Shown here one piece after another: positions 19,902-29,776 of a stretch of DNA of 64,000 nt. A model generated the notes under the pieces. It saw only the letters and a program-made list of their open reading frames with translations, made no database searches and was not told the origin of the DNA. The DNA is from Rhodococcus rhodnii. Lineage in GTDB: Bacteria; Actinomycetota; Actinomycetes; Mycobacteriales; Pseudonocardiaceae. The stretch spans positions 31,376 to 95,375 of the forward strand of contig JOAA01000037.1 in the NCBI GenBank assembly GCA_000720375.1. Reading direction: 5' to 3'. Made by a program: the position numbers and the translations under genes. Within the stretch, counting starts at the first letter, position 1; each line of letters opens with the position of its first letter.

Positions 19902-20120
19902 CTCATGGCGCCAGAACAGTACAACGTAGTGGCGTTATTGATGTTCTTCGCCGCGCAGGTTTCGACGCATCAACCTGGCAACGACGCGTTGCGAGCGCTA
20001 CGTGATGCTGTCACGGCGCGCCACAGCCATATAGACGTCAACAATCAGCGGATACTGTTGATCCTCCTCGGGAGGATGCTCCACATCTCGCGGACACCGC
20101 CGGACATCAAGAGTTCGTAG
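19902..20120 (+). CDS. Possible small protein of unknown function
   Basis: 72 codons from the ATG at 19902, convergent with the SARP regulator. The translation (MAPEQYNVVALLMFFAAQVS; QRILLILLGRMLHIS) looks helical, but third-position GC is lower than in the neighbours and there is no good Shine-Dalgarno. It may be spurious. Confidence 0.25.
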   Translation, partial: LMAPEQYNVVALLMFFAAQVSTHQPGNDALRALRDAVTARHSHIDVNNQRILLILLGRMLHISRTPPDIKSS

Positions 20121-20121
20121 G

Positions 20122-22860
20122 TCACTGGGTGTCCAGGAGTTTGCGAAGGCCATCGGCCTCGGGAACGCCCAACTCCTGGTACAGAACAAAAGCCTTACGC
20201 CACTGTGCTTGCGCCGCGTCCTCGTCACCAAGGTCGTGATGGGCCTGCCCGAGTCCGTTGTACGCCCGGGCAAGCTCCGAACGCCGCCCGGTCTCCTCGC
20301 TGAGCCGCATAGCCTCCTGGTGCAAAGCCAAAGCCTCAGCCGGATCCGAAGCACCCCGAGCCGCCTCACCCAGACTGTTCAACACCTCGATCTCGAACGT
20401 CCGGTTCGACCACTTCCGCGCGATCTCCAGCGCCTGTGTCAGGTACTCGCGTGCTTCCTCATACCGCTCGAGCTGCGTGAACGTCTGCCCGAGATTGTCC
20501 AGCGCATGCCCTTGCAGATAAGGAGTTTCCTCGTTCCGGGCGATCTCCAGCGCCCGCTTGTAATGGTGGATCGCCGCCTCGTGATCGCCCAACCCGGCCA
20601 GCTCGATGCCGAGATTGTCCAAAGCGAACACTTCGAGAACCCCGGTTCCGGTCTCCCGGCCGATCTCCGCGGCCTGACGGTAGTAGGACATCGCCTCCTG
20701 CCGACGGCTGAACCACGAATGAGTCACGCCAATGCTGTTCAGCGCATAGCCTTCCAGTTTCCGTGCACCGGTTTCACGGAAGATCTTCAGCGCTTGTTCA
20801 TGGTGCTCAACGGCTTCCGCGTAACGCCCGAGCCGCTCAAGGCACATTCCCAAGTTGCACAACGCTTGCCCTTCAAGCACGCGCTCCCCGGACGCGCGAG
20901 CCGCTGAAACAGCGCGGGTGTGCAATGTCAGAGCTTCGTCGTGATGGCCGCGGATGTACAGGAACCGCCAGAGGATCGCCGACAACAGCGACGTGAACCT
21001 GCCGTCCCGCACGGCCAACAGGTTCGTCCGCTCCGACTCCAGCCATTCGGCGGCTTCCTCATAGCTGGTCAACGTCGGAATCGGGGTGTGCGATGGCGAT
21101 ACGGTCGCCCGCCGGTGTCGTTCCTGCGGCGCGATCAGGTCCATCGCCACCGACGCGGCGTGCAGGTAGTAGTCGTACAGCTGGCCCAACGCGGACGTGT
21201 CCTTCGCCAGTTGCGCCGCATACGCCCTGAGCAGGTCGTGCATCCGGTACCGGCCGGGGCTTGGCTGCTGCAACAGATGAACGTCCAGCAGGCCTTCCAG
21301 CAACCGATCCGCCTCCGGCAGCGAGATGTCGCCGAGTGCCGCGGCCGCGTGCACGTCGAAGTCGGAACCGGGAATCAGCCCGAGTAACCGGAACATCCGT
21401 TGGTGCTGCGAGTCAAGATGCTCGTACGACAGGCTGAACGCGGCCGCCACGCTACGGTCCTCGGCGTGCAACTCGGCCAGTTGTCGTTGATCCCGCAGCC
21501 GGCCGGCCAAGTGCGCGACCATCCAACGAGACCGGTGCCGTAATCGGGCGGCCGCGAGCCGGATCGCCAGTGGAAGATATCCGCACAACCGCAGGACCTC
21601 TTCCACCGCGCCCGGTTCGGCGATTTGCCGCTCAGCGCCGATGATCCGGCCGAAGAGTTCCGCCGCGTCACGTGGTGGCAGTACGTCCAGCGACAACACT
21701 CGTGCGTCGTCCAGGCCTGCCAGCCGCTGCCTGCTGGTGATCAACACCAGGCATTCCGACGTTCCCGGCAGCAGCGGCCGGACTTGCGCCGTGTCGGCAA
21801 CGTTGTCCAGCACGATCAGCATTCGACGTCCGGCCAGGCGCGATCGCCATAACGCCGCTCGTTCGTCGACGTCGTCCGGAATCGCGGAGACGCCGATCGC
21901 CCGCAGCACTTTGTCGAGCGCTGCGGCGGGGGAGAGCGGCGCGCTGCCGGGCGTGTACGCGTGCAGGTCGAGAAACAGCTGACCGTCCGGGTACTGCGGC
22001 GCGAGTTGATGCGCGAGCCGTACCGCCAACGCTGTTTTGCCGATGCCCGCCATGCCGTCGATCGCCGTGACACCGTCAGCATTCGTCAGCAGATAACGCA
22101 GTTCCGTGGTTCTGCCGGTGAACTGGCTGACGTCCCTCGGCAAGTCGAAGCGAGCCGCGGGCGTCGCGCTGTTGGTGAGGATCTGCTGGCGGATCTCGGT
22201 CAGCTCCGGGCTCGGGTCGATGCCCAGTTGCGCGGCCAACGCGCGGCGGGTTTCGTCGTACACCGCGAGCGCGCCGGACTGCCTGCCCGATTGATGCAGC
22301 GCCACCATGAGTTGGCCGGCCAGCCGTTCGTCCAATGGGAACTCCGCGGCCCGTGCGGTCAGCTGGGGGATCCGGTCGACGCTCAGTTCCAGATCGTTGC
22401 GGTCCAGTTCGGCCGCGAGACGTTCCCGGTTGAGGGTTTCCCGCACGTCCGCGAGCCACGGCGTGTCCAGGCCGGCGAACGGTTCGCCACGCCACAAAGC
22501 CAATGCTTGGTCGAACAACCGCACGTCACCGGTGTCCCGTGCTTCGCCGACCATCCGGCGGAAGCGGTGCAGGTCCACCAGATCGGGATCCACGCTCAGC
22601 ACGTAACCGCCGGACCGGCGCACGATGTCCACGTCCGGCAGGATCTGCCGCAGCCGGGAAAGGTAGCTGTAGAGCGAGTCTCGCGCCCTGGTCGGCGGGC
22701 GTTCGCCCCACACCCGGTCGAGGAGTTGGTCGACCTGGACCACGTGGTCGGCCTCGACGAGTAACGTGACCAACACGCATCGTTGCCTGGCATGCCCGAG
22801 TTCGATCGGCTGACCGCCCTGCCGCGCCTCGATCTCACCGAGAAGCCTGAACTCCACCAC
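20122..22860 (-). CDS. SARP/AfsR-type regulator (BTAD, NB-ARC, TPR)
   Basis: 912 residues. An OmpR-like winged helix opens the protein (FRLLGEIEARQGGQPIELGH; DSLYSYLSRLRQILPDVDIVRRSGGYVL). A bacterial transcriptional activation domain runs to about residue 240 (PWLADVRETLNRERLAAELD; DETRRALAAQLGIDPSPEL). The STAND ATPase has P-loop GMAGIGKTALAVRLAHQL, LIVLDNVADTAQVRPLLPG and LPLAIRLAAARLR. At least six TPR-like repeats end the protein (GYALNSIGVTHSW; ALDNLGIELAGLGD; ALDNLGQTFTQLERYEEARE). Such proteins activate secondary-metabolite genes, but no biosynthetic cluster adjoins. It is divergent from the oxidase at 22984, the nearest candidate target. Confidence 0.94.
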   Translation of the reverse strand: MVEFRLLGEIEARQGGQPIELGHARQRCVLVTLLVEADHVVQVDQLLDRVWGERPPTRARDSLYSYLSRLRQILPDVDIVRRSGGYVLSVDPDLVDLHRFRRMVGEARDTGDVRLFDQALALWRGEPFAGLDTPWLADVRETLNRERLAAELDRNDLELSVDRIPQLTARAAEFPLDERLAGQLMVALHQSGRQSGALAVYDETRRALAAQLGIDPSPELTEIRQQILTNSATPAARFDLPRDVSQFTGRTTELRYLLTNADGVTAIDGMAGIGKTALAVRLAHQLAPQYPDGQLFLDLHAYTPGSAPLSPAAALDKVLRAIGVSAIPDDVDERAALWRSRLAGRRMLIVLDNVADTAQVRPLLPGTSECLVLITSRQRLAGLDDARVLSLDVLPPRDAAELFGRIIGAERQIAEPGAVEEVLRLCGYLPLAIRLAAARLRHRSRWMVAHLAGRLRDQRQLAELHAEDRSVAAAFSLSYEHLDSQHQRMFRLLGLIPGSDFDVHAAAALGDISLPEADRLLEGLLDVHLLQQPSPGRYRMHDLLRAYAAQLAKDTSALGQLYDYYLHAASVAMDLIAPQERHRRATVSPSHTPIPTLTSYEEAAEWLESERTNLLAVRDGRFTSLLSAILWRFLYIRGHHDEALTLHTRAVSAARASGERVLEGQALCNLGMCLERLGRYAEAVEHHEQALKIFRETGARKLEGYALNSIGVTHSWFSRRQEAMSYYRQAAEIGRETGTGVLEVFALDNLGIELAGLGDHEAAIHHYKRALEIARNEETPYLQGHALDNLGQTFTQLERYEEAREYLTQALEIARKWSNRTFEIEVLNSLGEAARGASDPAEALALHQEAMRLSEETGRRSELARAYNGLGQAHHDLGDEDAAQAQWRKAFVLYQELGVPEADGLRKLLDTQ

Positions 22861-22983
22861 GCGTCTGGTCGCCTATTCAAGGTCTGTTCAAGGTTTCTCC
22901 ATGATGGCATGGACAGCCGCGCGGCACTGGGGAATTGGACGTGCGAGTGGCCTGCCGGCGTGGGGTGCGGTTAGCTGGTCGGC

Positions 22984-24072
22984 ATGCGGGTGATCGTGGT
23001 CGGTGGCGGCATTGTCGGTGCTGTGGCGGCGTATCGGCTGGCTGCCGAGGGTGCGGAGGTCCTGGTCGTGGACGCGGGACACGACGGCCAGGCGACGGCG
23101 GCGGGCGCGGGCATCGTGTGGCCGTGGCCGATCGGCGAGCCTTCGCTGGGCACCGCGGACTTCTGGTGGGCCGCGGCGGCGCAGTACCCGATTCTGTTGA
23201 ACCAATTGGCCTCCGACGGCGAACCGGAGCCGGGTTACGCGCGGGTCGGCGGAATCACCATCACCGACGACGAGAGCGGCCTGCCCGAGGCGGCCACGAT
23301 GATCCGTGCCATCCAGCAACGCGATTCGTCCGTCGGCGAGTTCGAAGTCCTGCCCACCGGGGAACCCGCACGGCGGTTTCCCGTTCTGCGCCAAGATCTT
23401 GCTGGTCTGTACGTCAGCGGGGTCGGGCGCGTCGACGGTCGTGTGATGCGGGATTCGTTGCTACGCGCGGCCGAACGGCGTGGCGCGCGCCAAATCCGTG
23501 GCGAGGCCAAGCTTGTGCGGGCACTGTCCCGGGTGACCGGAGTCGAGATCGGCGGTGAGGTGATCGGCGCGCACGCTGTCGTTGTGGCAGCGGGTGCTTG
23601 GACGGCCACGCTGTGTCAGGACATCGGCGTCGAGGTCGCCGTCGAGCCGCAGCGCGGCCAGATCGCGCACCTGCATCTGTCCGGAGTGGACACGTCGGAC
23701 TGGCCGGTGATCCGCTCGATGAGCGATCACTACCTGCTGGCGTTCCCTGGCGGGAAGGTCGTGGTCGGGGCGACGCGGGAGACCGGATCAGGGTTCGGCT
23801 TCCGGCAGACCGCCGGCGGCGTGCACAAGATCCTGTCCGACGCGCTCGGTGTGGCGCCGGGACTCGCCGACGCCACGATCGAGGAGATCCGGATCGGCTT
23901 CCGGCCATTGAGCACCAGCGGCCGTCCGGAGATCTCGTCACCGGCCGACGGCCTGGTCATCGCCACCGGGCTGGGGCCGAGCGGGCTCACTTTGGCTCCG
24001 TTGACCGGGACCATCGCCGCTGAACTAGCGCTTGGTCGTCAGAGTTCCTTGGCCAGCAGCGAGACCAGGTAG
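22984..24072 (+). CDS. FAD-dependent D-amino-acid dehydrogenase/oxidase-like protein
   Basis: 362 residues. The N-terminal dinucleotide-binding fold is MRVIVVGGGIVGAVAAYRLA with the acidic residue in EVLVVDAG. DAO/DadA-family features include the internal HAVVVAAGAWT and the C-terminal GLVIATGLGPSGLTLAPLTG. It probably oxidises a D-amino acid or a related amine; the acceptor is unknown. It is divergent from the SARP regulator over about 120 bases, and its 3' end overlaps the convergent GNAT gene by 34 bases. Confidence 0.87.
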   Translation: MRVIVVGGGIVGAVAAYRLAAEGAEVLVVDAGHDGQATAAGAGIVWPWPIGEPSLGTADFWWAAAAQYPILLNQLASDGEPEPGYARVGGITITDDESGLPEAATMIRAIQQRDSSVGEFEVLPTGEPARRFPVLRQDLAGLYVSGVGRVDGRVMRDSLLRAAERRGARQIRGEAKLVRALSRVTGVEIGGEVIGAHAVVVAAGAWTATLCQDIGVEVAVEPQRGQIAHLHLSGVDTSDWPVIRSMSDHYLLAFPGGKVVVGATRETGSGFGFRQTAGGVHKILSDALGVAPGLADATIEEIRIGFRPLSTSGRPEISSPADGLVIATGLGPSGLTLAPLTGTIAAELALGRQSSLASSETR

Positions 24073-24524
24073 GTCCCGCCCTTCGTGCGCTGCTGGCCGA
24101 CCTCGACGAACCCGATCCGCTTGTGGAACCGCAGGCTGCCGGGGTTCGGCGGCTCCAGGTTGACCTCACACAGCACGCGTGGAGCATCGTGCTCCTTGGC
24201 GTACTCGCTGACGATGTCGTAGAGCTGCACGCCGATGCCGCGATTGCGTGCCTCTTCGGCGACCACAATCCGGTCGACGTAGATGAACCGGTCGTAACGC
24301 TCGCTGAAGAACCGGTAGTTCTCGCTGGCGTAGTCGACGCCCGGCGGCAGCGTGAGCACGAAGCCGAGCACGGTTTCGCCGTCCGTGAGCGCCACGGTCA
24401 GCTCGGACATCTCGATCAACGCGGCGAGTTCGGCCTCAGTGGCCTCGTTCACATTGGGCACCGCGGCGTTGTTCATCGCCAGGATCATTCCGGCGTCGGT
24501 CGGCTTCAGCAGCACGCTTTCCAT
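24039..24524 (-). CDS. GNAT-family N-acetyltransferase
   Basis: 161 residues from the ATG at 24524. The acetyl-CoA-binding motif is visible as YVDRIVVAEEARNRGIGVQLYDIVSEYAKE, followed by RVLCEVNLEPPNPGSLRFHKRIGFVEVG. The substrate cannot be told. Convergent with the oxidase gene, sharing 34 coding bases at the 3' ends. Confidence 0.87.
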   Translation of the reverse strand: MESVLLKPTDAGMILAMNNAAVPNVNEATEAELAALIEMSELTVALTDGETVLGFVLTLPPGVDYASENYRFFSERYDRFIYVDRIVVAEEARNRGIGVQLYDIVSEYAKEHDAPRVLCEVNLEPPNPGSLRFHKRIGFVEVGQQRTKGGTYLVSLLAKEL

Positions 24525-24642
24525 GGCGCGATCTTGGCACACAGGGCGGTTGCAAACGTTTGCAGGCGTCCTGACCGGCTCGCGCTCACGGCGGCCAGGC
24601 AGAATAGACGATTGGAACGGTTTTCGAGGAAAGGGCGACGGG

Positions 24643-25347
24643 GTGGCACTGGGTGATTTGCGTGGGGTGATCGCGCTCGACGGCCCCTCCGGCACCGGCA
24701 AGTCCACCGTGGCGCGGCGGCTGGCCAGCACGTTGCGGTCCGGCTACCTGGACACGGGTGCGATGTACCGGGCGGTGACGCTCGAGGTGCTGCGTACCGG
24801 CGGTGACCCGGCCGAGGTCGCCCGCACCGCGCGGGTGGAGATCGGGACCGACCCGGTCGACCCGACGGTCATGCTGGACGGTGCCGACGTCGCCGCCGAG
24901 ATCCGTGGTCCCGAGGTCACGCTGGCCGTGTCCGAGGTGTCGGCCGTGGCTGAGGTCCGGCGGATTCTTGTCGAACAGCAGCGCGCGATCATCGCCTCGA
25001 TCGTGAACACGCAGGGCGGGATCGTGGTCGAGGGCCGTGACATCGGAACGGTCGTCGCACCGGACGCCGAACTGAAGGTGTACCTCACCGCGTCGGCGGA
25101 CGCGCGCGCTCAGCGCCGTACCCGCCAGGACGCTGCCGCAGGGCGTACCGCGACCGTCGAGGCGACGCTCGCGGATGTGCAGCGACGTGACGACTATGAC
25201 TCCTCGCGCGCGGTGTCCCCGCTGCGCAAAGCCGACGACGCGGTCGAGCTGGACACGACCGAGCTGGACCTGCCGGGCGTGCTGACGTCCCTGTTGGCCA
25301 TTGTGGACAGTCGAGGGCTGCGCACCGGCCAGGCGGTGAGTCCGTGA
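24643..25347 (+). CDS. cmk: Cytidylate kinase
   Basis: 234 residues from the GTG at 24643, preceded by GAGGAAAGG. The P-loop is IALDGPSGTGKSTVARRLA and the CMP-binding block is GYLDTGAMYRAVTL; VVEGRDIGTVVAPDAELKVYLTASADARAQRR is typical of the family. It phosphorylates CMP/dCMP. First gene of a tightly overlapping cmk-plsC-der operon. Confidence 0.95.
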   Translation: MALGDLRGVIALDGPSGTGKSTVARRLASTLRSGYLDTGAMYRAVTLEVLRTGGDPAEVARTARVEIGTDPVDPTVMLDGADVAAEIRGPEVTLAVSEVSAVAEVRRILVEQQRAIIASIVNTQGGIVVEGRDIGTVVAPDAELKVYLTASADARAQRRTRQDAAAGRTATVEATLADVQRRDDYDSSRAVSPLRKADDAVELDTTELDLPGVLTSLLAIVDSRGLRTGQAVSP

Positions 25348-25991
25348 GCAAGGCCCCTGACCTGCCCGAGGACGCGATCCCGTGGTTGCACGAGGTGGGC
25401 AGGGTGATCGGCCGGTACCTGTACCGTCCCGCGTTCCGGTTCCGGGTGCACCACATGGACCGGATCCCGATGGACGGTCCGGTGGTGCTCGTGGCCAACC
25501 ACAGCTCGATGATCGAGCCGCAGGTGCTGTTCGGAATAGTGCCGAGGCGTGCGGTGTTCCTGGTCAAAGGTGAGCTTTTCAAGGGGATAGCGGGCCATGC
25601 CCTGCGGGCGATCGGGCAGTTGGCCATCCGCAGGGGAGAACCGGACCGCAAACCGCTGCTGGCCGCCGTGCGCGTGTTGCGCGGTGGTGGTCTGATTGGT
25701 GTGTTCCCCGAGGGAACCCGTGGCGAAGGCGACGTGCTGAACGCTGAGCAGGGCGCCGCCTGGCTGGTGCGGCAGTCCGGCGCGACCGTGCAGCCGGTCG
25801 CCGTGCGCGGGACGCGCAGGCCCGAGGGATCGGGCAGGCGCTTCCGGCCGACGGTGGACGTGCTGGTCGGCAAGCCCTTCGAGCTGACCGTGGGACCTGG
25901 CCGTTCCGGACTGGTAGCCGGAACCGAACAGATCAGGACCGCGTTGGCGGACCTGGTCGGTGAACTGGATCGAATGCGAGACTTGCGATGA
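25344..25991 (+). CDS. 1-acyl-sn-glycerol-3-phosphate acyltransferase-like protein
   Basis: 215 residues overlapping cmk and der by four bases on each side. PlsC-family motifs are [13 protein letters not shown] (motif I) and [13 protein letters not shown] (motif III). Motif I normally reads H-x4-D; here the acidic residue is Glu (H-SSMI-E). It probably acylates lysophosphatidate in phospholipid synthesis. Its place between cmk and der is conserved in actinobacteria. Confidence 0.88.
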   Translation: MSKAPDLPEDAIPWLHEVGRVIGRYLYRPAFRFRVHHMDRIPMDGPVVLVANHSSMIEPQVLFGIVPRRAVFLVKGELFKGIAGHALRAIGQLAIRRGEPDRKPLLAAVRVLRGGGLIGVFPEGTRGEGDVLNAEQGAAWLVRQSGATVQPVAVRGTRRPEGSGRRFRPTVDVLVGKPFELTVGPGRSGLVAGTEQIRTALADLVGELDRMRDLR

Positions 25992-27385
25992 CTGAGCTGG
26001 ACGGTACCTGGGTTGATGAGTCCGAATGGGACATCACCCCGGGCGCCGATGATGATGCCGAAGGTACGGCGCCGCAGCCGGTGCTCGCGGTGGTGGGCAG
26101 GCCGAACGTCGGCAAGTCGACGCTGGTGAACCGGATCCTGGGGCGCCGCGAAGCCGTGGTGCAGGACGTGCCAGGGGTGACGCGCGACCGAGTGGCGTAC
26201 GACGCGTTGTGGAACGGCCGGAAATTCACCGTGCTGGACACCGGAGGCTGGGAACCGGACGCCGCGGGACTGCAGAAAGCCGTTGCGGCCCAAGCGGAAT
26301 ACGCGATGTCCACAGCGGACGCGATCCTGCTCGTGGTCGACGCGTCGGTGGGGGCGACGGCAACGGAAGAAGCGGCGGCCAAGATCCTGCGCCGCTCGAA
26401 ACGACCCGTGCTGGTCGTAGCGAACAAAGTGGACGACGACAGGCTCTACGCGGACGCGATGGCCCTGTGGAACCTAGGCCTCGGCGAACCGTTCCCGGTG
26501 AGCGCCTTGCACGGCCGTAACAGCGGAGACCTCCTCGACAAGATCCTCGAGGTCCTGCCGGAGACGCCCCGCGACGACTTCAACCGCGTCGGCGGCCCCC
26601 GCCGCGCGGCGTTGGTAGGAAAGCCGAACGTAGGCAAGTCGTCTTTGCTGAACAAACTGACCGGCGAAGACCGCGCGGTAGTCGACTCGGTGGCAGGAAC
26701 AACGGTCGACCCAGTCGACTCCCTGGTAACCCTGGACAACGAGGTCTGGCGCTTCGTAGACACCGCGGGCCTGCGCAAACGCGTGAACACGGCAAGCGGA
26801 GCGGAGTACTACGCCTCGCTGCGAACAAAGGCAGCGATCGACGCGGCAGAAGTCGCGATCGTGCTGCTGGACGCCTCGACACCGATCAGCGAACAGGACC
26901 TCCGAGTCCTGACAATGGTGGTGGAATCGGGCAAAGCCTGCGTAATCGCAATGAACAAATGGGACCTGGTCGACGAAGACCGCAGGCACCAGCTAGTGCG
27001 TGAGCTCGAGCGCGGCCTCGTTCGCATCCCCTGGGCAGAACGCGTGAACATCTCGGCGCTAACAGGCCGCGCAGTCCACAAACTAGCGCCCCACCTGAGG
27101 ACAGCCCTGAAGTCCTGGGACACCCGAGTCCCAACCGGGCAGCTGAACTCCTGGCTGAGCGACCTGATCGCAGCGACGCCGCCACCAGTGCGAGGCGGAA
27201 AACAGCCCAAGGTCCTCTTCGCAACCCAAGCCCAAGCCCGCCCGCCGACACTCGTCCTGTTCACGACGGGCTTCCTGGAAGCCAGCTACCGCAGGTTCAT
27301 CGAACGCAAGTTCCGCGAGGAGTTCGGCTTCGTCGGCAGCCCGGTCAGGTTGTCGGTGCGGGTGAGGGAGAAGCGCAAGAAGTAA
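25988..27385 (+). CDS. der: Ribosome biogenesis GTPase Der (EngA)
   Basis: 465 residues with the tandem G domains unique to this family: [16 protein letters not shown] with DTGGWEPD in the first, [16 protein letters not shown] with DTAGLRKRV and NKWDLVDED in the second. A KH-like C-terminal domain follows ([34 protein letters not shown]). It acts in 50S ribosome maturation. Last gene of cmk-plsC-der; tRNA-Pro follows. Confidence 0.97.
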   Translation: MTELDGTWVDESEWDITPGADDDAEGTAPQPVLAVVGRPNVGKSTLVNRILGRREAVVQDVPGVTRDRVAYDALWNGRKFTVLDTGGWEPDAAGLQKAVAAQAEYAMSTADAILLVVDASVGATATEEAAAKILRRSKRPVLVVANKVDDDRLYADAMALWNLGLGEPFPVSALHGRNSGDLLDKILEVLPETPRDDFNRVGGPRRAALVGKPNVGKSSLLNKLTGEDRAVVDSVAGTTVDPVDSLVTLDNEVWRFVDTAGLRKRVNTASGAEYYASLRTKAAIDAAEVAIVLLDASTPISEQDLRVLTMVVESGKACVIAMNKWDLVDEDRRHQLVRELERGLVRIPWAERVNISALTGRAVHKLAPHLRTALKSWDTRVPTGQLNSWLSDLIAATPPPVRGGKQPKVLFATQAQARPPTLVLFTTGFLEASYRRFIERKFREEFGFVGSPVRLSVRVREKRKK

Positions 27386-27449
27386 CCCGGTGTAAGGCGG
27401 CCGGGGGCGTACGCTAAGCTTCTCTTCGCACCGGGCAACCGGATGCGGC

Positions 27450-27529
<80 letters not shown>

Positions 27530-27549
27530 AAGTAGGGCGAAAGCCCAGG

Positions 27550-27587
27550 TCAGGGCCTTGGATCACTACAGTGAGACAAGGCCCTGA
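27550..27587. terminator. Bidirectional hairpin between tRNA-Pro/attL and the integrase
   Basis: TCAGGGCCTTG (27550-27560) pairs perfectly with CAAGGCCCTGA (27577-27587). It would end tRNA-Pro transcription on one side and integrase transcription (minus strand) on the other. Confidence 0.7.
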
Positions 27588-27642
27588 TCGCATTTCTGGG
27601 CACGTCGTCTCACATTTTCACACGAACGCTTGTACTGCTTCT

Positions 27643-28812
27643 TCAGCCGAGCAACACGTCGAGCTGGTCTGCCGCCTCTCTGAGGTGCTCGACGTCAGGA
27701 TGGATGTAGACACGCTTGGTGAAGCTCAGGTCAGCGTGACCGGCCCAGGCGCTTACCACGACGTCTGGGACGCCCGAAGTGGCGAGGTAGGTCAGGCAGG
27801 CGTGCCGAGCGTCGTAGGGCCGGACCTTCCGGACCTTTGCTTGTTCCATCAGCTTGTAGATCGCCCGCCGGAACTTGTCCGTCTTCCAAGGCGCTCCCAG
27901 CTCATCGACCAGCACGAATCCAGACCGCTCGTACACCTCGCCAGCGTGTATGGCTTCGGCTGCCTGCTTGGCTTTGAACGTCTTCAGAGCCGCGTGCAGC
28001 GGCTTGGGCAACGGCAGCTTCCGCTTGCCCTTCTTCGACTTCGGCCCTTTCTCCTCGACCTCGCCGTCCACAAGAGTCCGGGTCAGCTCCACTGACAGGG
28101 TGCCGTCCTCAAGGTCGACGGCCGACCAACGAAGCCCGCAGACCTCGGCCGGTCGCATCCCGATCAGCGACAGCAGCACCGGTGCATACAGCCGAAAATC
28201 CCGGATCGCGGCGAGGAACTGTCTCACCTCCGTCTCACCCCAAGGTTTGCGCTCAGCCGCCGCGGCCGCGGCCTTCCGGCGCGCTTCACGCGGTATCTGG
28301 GTGTACTGCGCGACGTTCCGTACGACCAACTTCCGCCTCACGGCCACATTCAACGCCGACCTCAGCCTGCCCAGCGTCAGCTTCACCGACCTCACGCTGA
28401 GTCCGGTTCCTGGCTTGCCGCCACGCCTGCGGCCTGAGGTGAGCATCCAGTCCACCAGGTCGTCGATGTCCTCTTCGGTGATCTGCTGAAGTCGCCGATC
28501 GCCGAGCTGCTTGCGTACCGGCAGGAGCGCGTCGGCGTAGTTGGATGCTGTCGCTTTCTCGACGTCGATGGTGGCCGACTTGAGCCATGTGTCGAGCCAC
28601 TCCGACACGGTGATCTTGACCGGTCCGACGAACGTCCCCTCGTCGGTCTGGTGCTTGATCTTGGCGTACTCGGCGCGAGCCTCCTTCTTGGTGTCGTAGG
28701 TCTTGGTCAGCTGCTTGCGCCGTCCCGACGCCGAGTCACGCCCGATGTCGATGACGAACCGGTACCTGGTCGTACCGTCCTTCAACTCGATCTTCTTGAT
28801 CGGATCCCCCAC
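27643..28812 (-). CDS. int: Site-specific tyrosine integrase of the island
   Basis: 389 residues. The Arm-type DNA-binding N-terminus is about residues 1-60 (GTTRYRFVIDIGRDSASGRRKQ) and the core-binding domain about 65-175. Catalytic residues are visible in LIGMRPAEVCGLRWS (Arg), KRKLPLPKPLH (Lys), RPYDARHACLTYLATSGVP (His/Arg) and the terminal SFTKRVYIHPD (Tyr). The gene ends about 110 bases from attL and reads toward it. It should catalyse recombination between attP and the tRNA-Pro 3' end. Confidence 0.95.
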   Translation of the reverse strand: MGDPIKKIELKDGTTRYRFVIDIGRDSASGRRKQLTKTYDTKKEARAEYAKIKHQTDEGTFVGPVKITVSEWLDTWLKSATIDVEKATASNYADALLPVRKQLGDRRLQQITEEDIDDLVDWMLTSGRRRGGKPGTGLSVRSVKLTLGRLRSALNVAVRRKLVVRNVAQYTQIPREARRKAAAAAAERKPWGETEVRQFLAAIRDFRLYAPVLLSLIGMRPAEVCGLRWSAVDLEDGTLSVELTRTLVDGEVEEKGPKSKKGKRKLPLPKPLHAALKTFKAKQAAEAIHAGEVYERSGFVLVDELGAPWKTDKFRRAIYKLMEQAKVRKVRPYDARHACLTYLATSGVPDVVVSAWAGHADLSFTKRVYIHPDVEHLREAADQLDVLLG

Positions 28813-28834
28813 TGACGTGGCGCTCCTTCGATAG

Positions 28835-29416
28835 TCAGGCCCCCTCGGACGAGCTCAAAGGGGGCAGCAGGCCGAGCTCACGAGCCCTACGGATGTATCG
28901 CGCCACTTGTGCCCGTGAACGACTCATCGCCTCGCTGACAGCGACAGCAGGAGCCTTGCTTCCAGCCGCCACCGCCTCCGAGTAGATCTTCGCCGCCACA
29001 TGGGCATCGTGGTCGGCCTGACTCTGGACTCGCTGACCGACTGACGGAGCGGGAAACTCGTTTCGTTCAGGCACCACCCCAGGTGGGAGCGACGCCAACC
29101 ACTCGTCTCGCACGGATGCAGGTACAGCCGCTGCGCTCATTGCTTCCCGCAGCAGAAGGTCCAATTGCATCTGCCTGAGCGAGGTTGGAGTCACCGGCAA
29201 CGTAGCGCTCGCCATGATGTTGAGGTTCACGATGACTGGACCTTCGGCCCCCACCATTACCCCCAACGTCACCATCGACTGCGGCTCGGCGAGAAGGAAA
29301 CGAGCCTGGAAAAGCGTCGGCACAGCGGTGTCCGGCCCGGTGGGCAGATACCCCCTGGGTTCCATCGTCTCGATGGTCACGGACTCGATCCGGAAGTTCT
29401 TCGGCAGGCGTGGCAC
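28835..29416 (-). CDS. Uncharacterised protein with C-terminal helix-turn-helix
   Basis: 193 residues from GTG 29416 (an upstream in-frame start at 29488 would overlap the likely promoter zone). The N-terminal ~100 residues are strand-rich (RIESVTIETMEPRGYLP; FQARFLLAEPQSMVTLGVMV). The C-terminus reads APAVAVSEAMSRSRAQVARYIRRARELGLLPP, a helix-turn-helix like those of element-encoded control proteins. It lies 22 bases upstream of the integrase on the same strand, so it is probably co-transcribed and may regulate integration. I do not recognise the family. Confidence 0.7.
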   Translation of the reverse strand: MPRLPKNFRIESVTIETMEPRGYLPTGPDTAVPTLFQARFLLAEPQSMVTLGVMVGAEGPVIVNLNIMASATLPVTPTSLRQMQLDLLLREAMSAAAVPASVRDEWLASLPPGVVPERNEFPAPSVGQRVQSQADHDAHVAAKIYSEAVAAGSKAPAVAVSEAMSRSRAQVARYIRRARELGLLPPLSSSEGA

Positions 29417-29512
29417 GGCAGAACGATACGCATCCTTTCGTGAGCTCTCAGGTTGACACACTATATCTATCAGACGGTGCGATGGCACTGCAAGAGACGT
29501 ATGGTGGACGAC

Positions 29513-29776
29513 ATGAGATATGGGGGACAGCCACTCGCCGACCGCGCTGCGGAGCTACGCGAGTGGATCACAACCGGACAAGCACGAGACTTACGCGTTG
29601 CCGCCGGACTGAGTCAGGCGATGGCCGCTCAGGACTGCGAAGTCGCCGCTTCGACTGTGCACAGGTGGGAACGAGGGAACCGACTTCCGCGTGGCCGCAA
29701 CCTCGTTGCGTACCACAGCTTCCTGGCTCACTTAGTTAAGCGAGAGCGGCCTGGAGGCGAGCGCGATGCCGAGTAG
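29513..29776 (+). CDS. Xre-type helix-turn-helix regulator of the island
   Basis: 87 residues from the ATG at 29513 (29501 is also possible). The HTH_3 core is DLRVAAGLSQAMAAQDCEVAASTVHRWERGNRLP. It is divergent from the integrase operon and overlaps the excisionase-like gene by 11 bases. A lysogeny-style switch between integration and mobilisation genes is the natural inference. Confidence 0.85.
   Translation: MRYGGQPLADRAAELREWITTGQARDLRVAAGLSQAMAAQDCEVAASTVHRWERGNRLPRGRNLVAYHSFLAHLVKRERPGGERDAE

Noticed and set aside
20122..24072. Possible secondary-metabolite cluster around the SARP regulator
   Set aside because: Apart from one amino-acid oxidase and a GNAT gene, no synthase, carrier protein or tailoring genes are present, so no biosynthetic cluster can be claimed.
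29453..29481. TTGACA at 29453 as a promoter for the Xre gene
   Set aside because: No acceptable -10 element lies 16-18 bases downstream, so I do not list it as a promoter.
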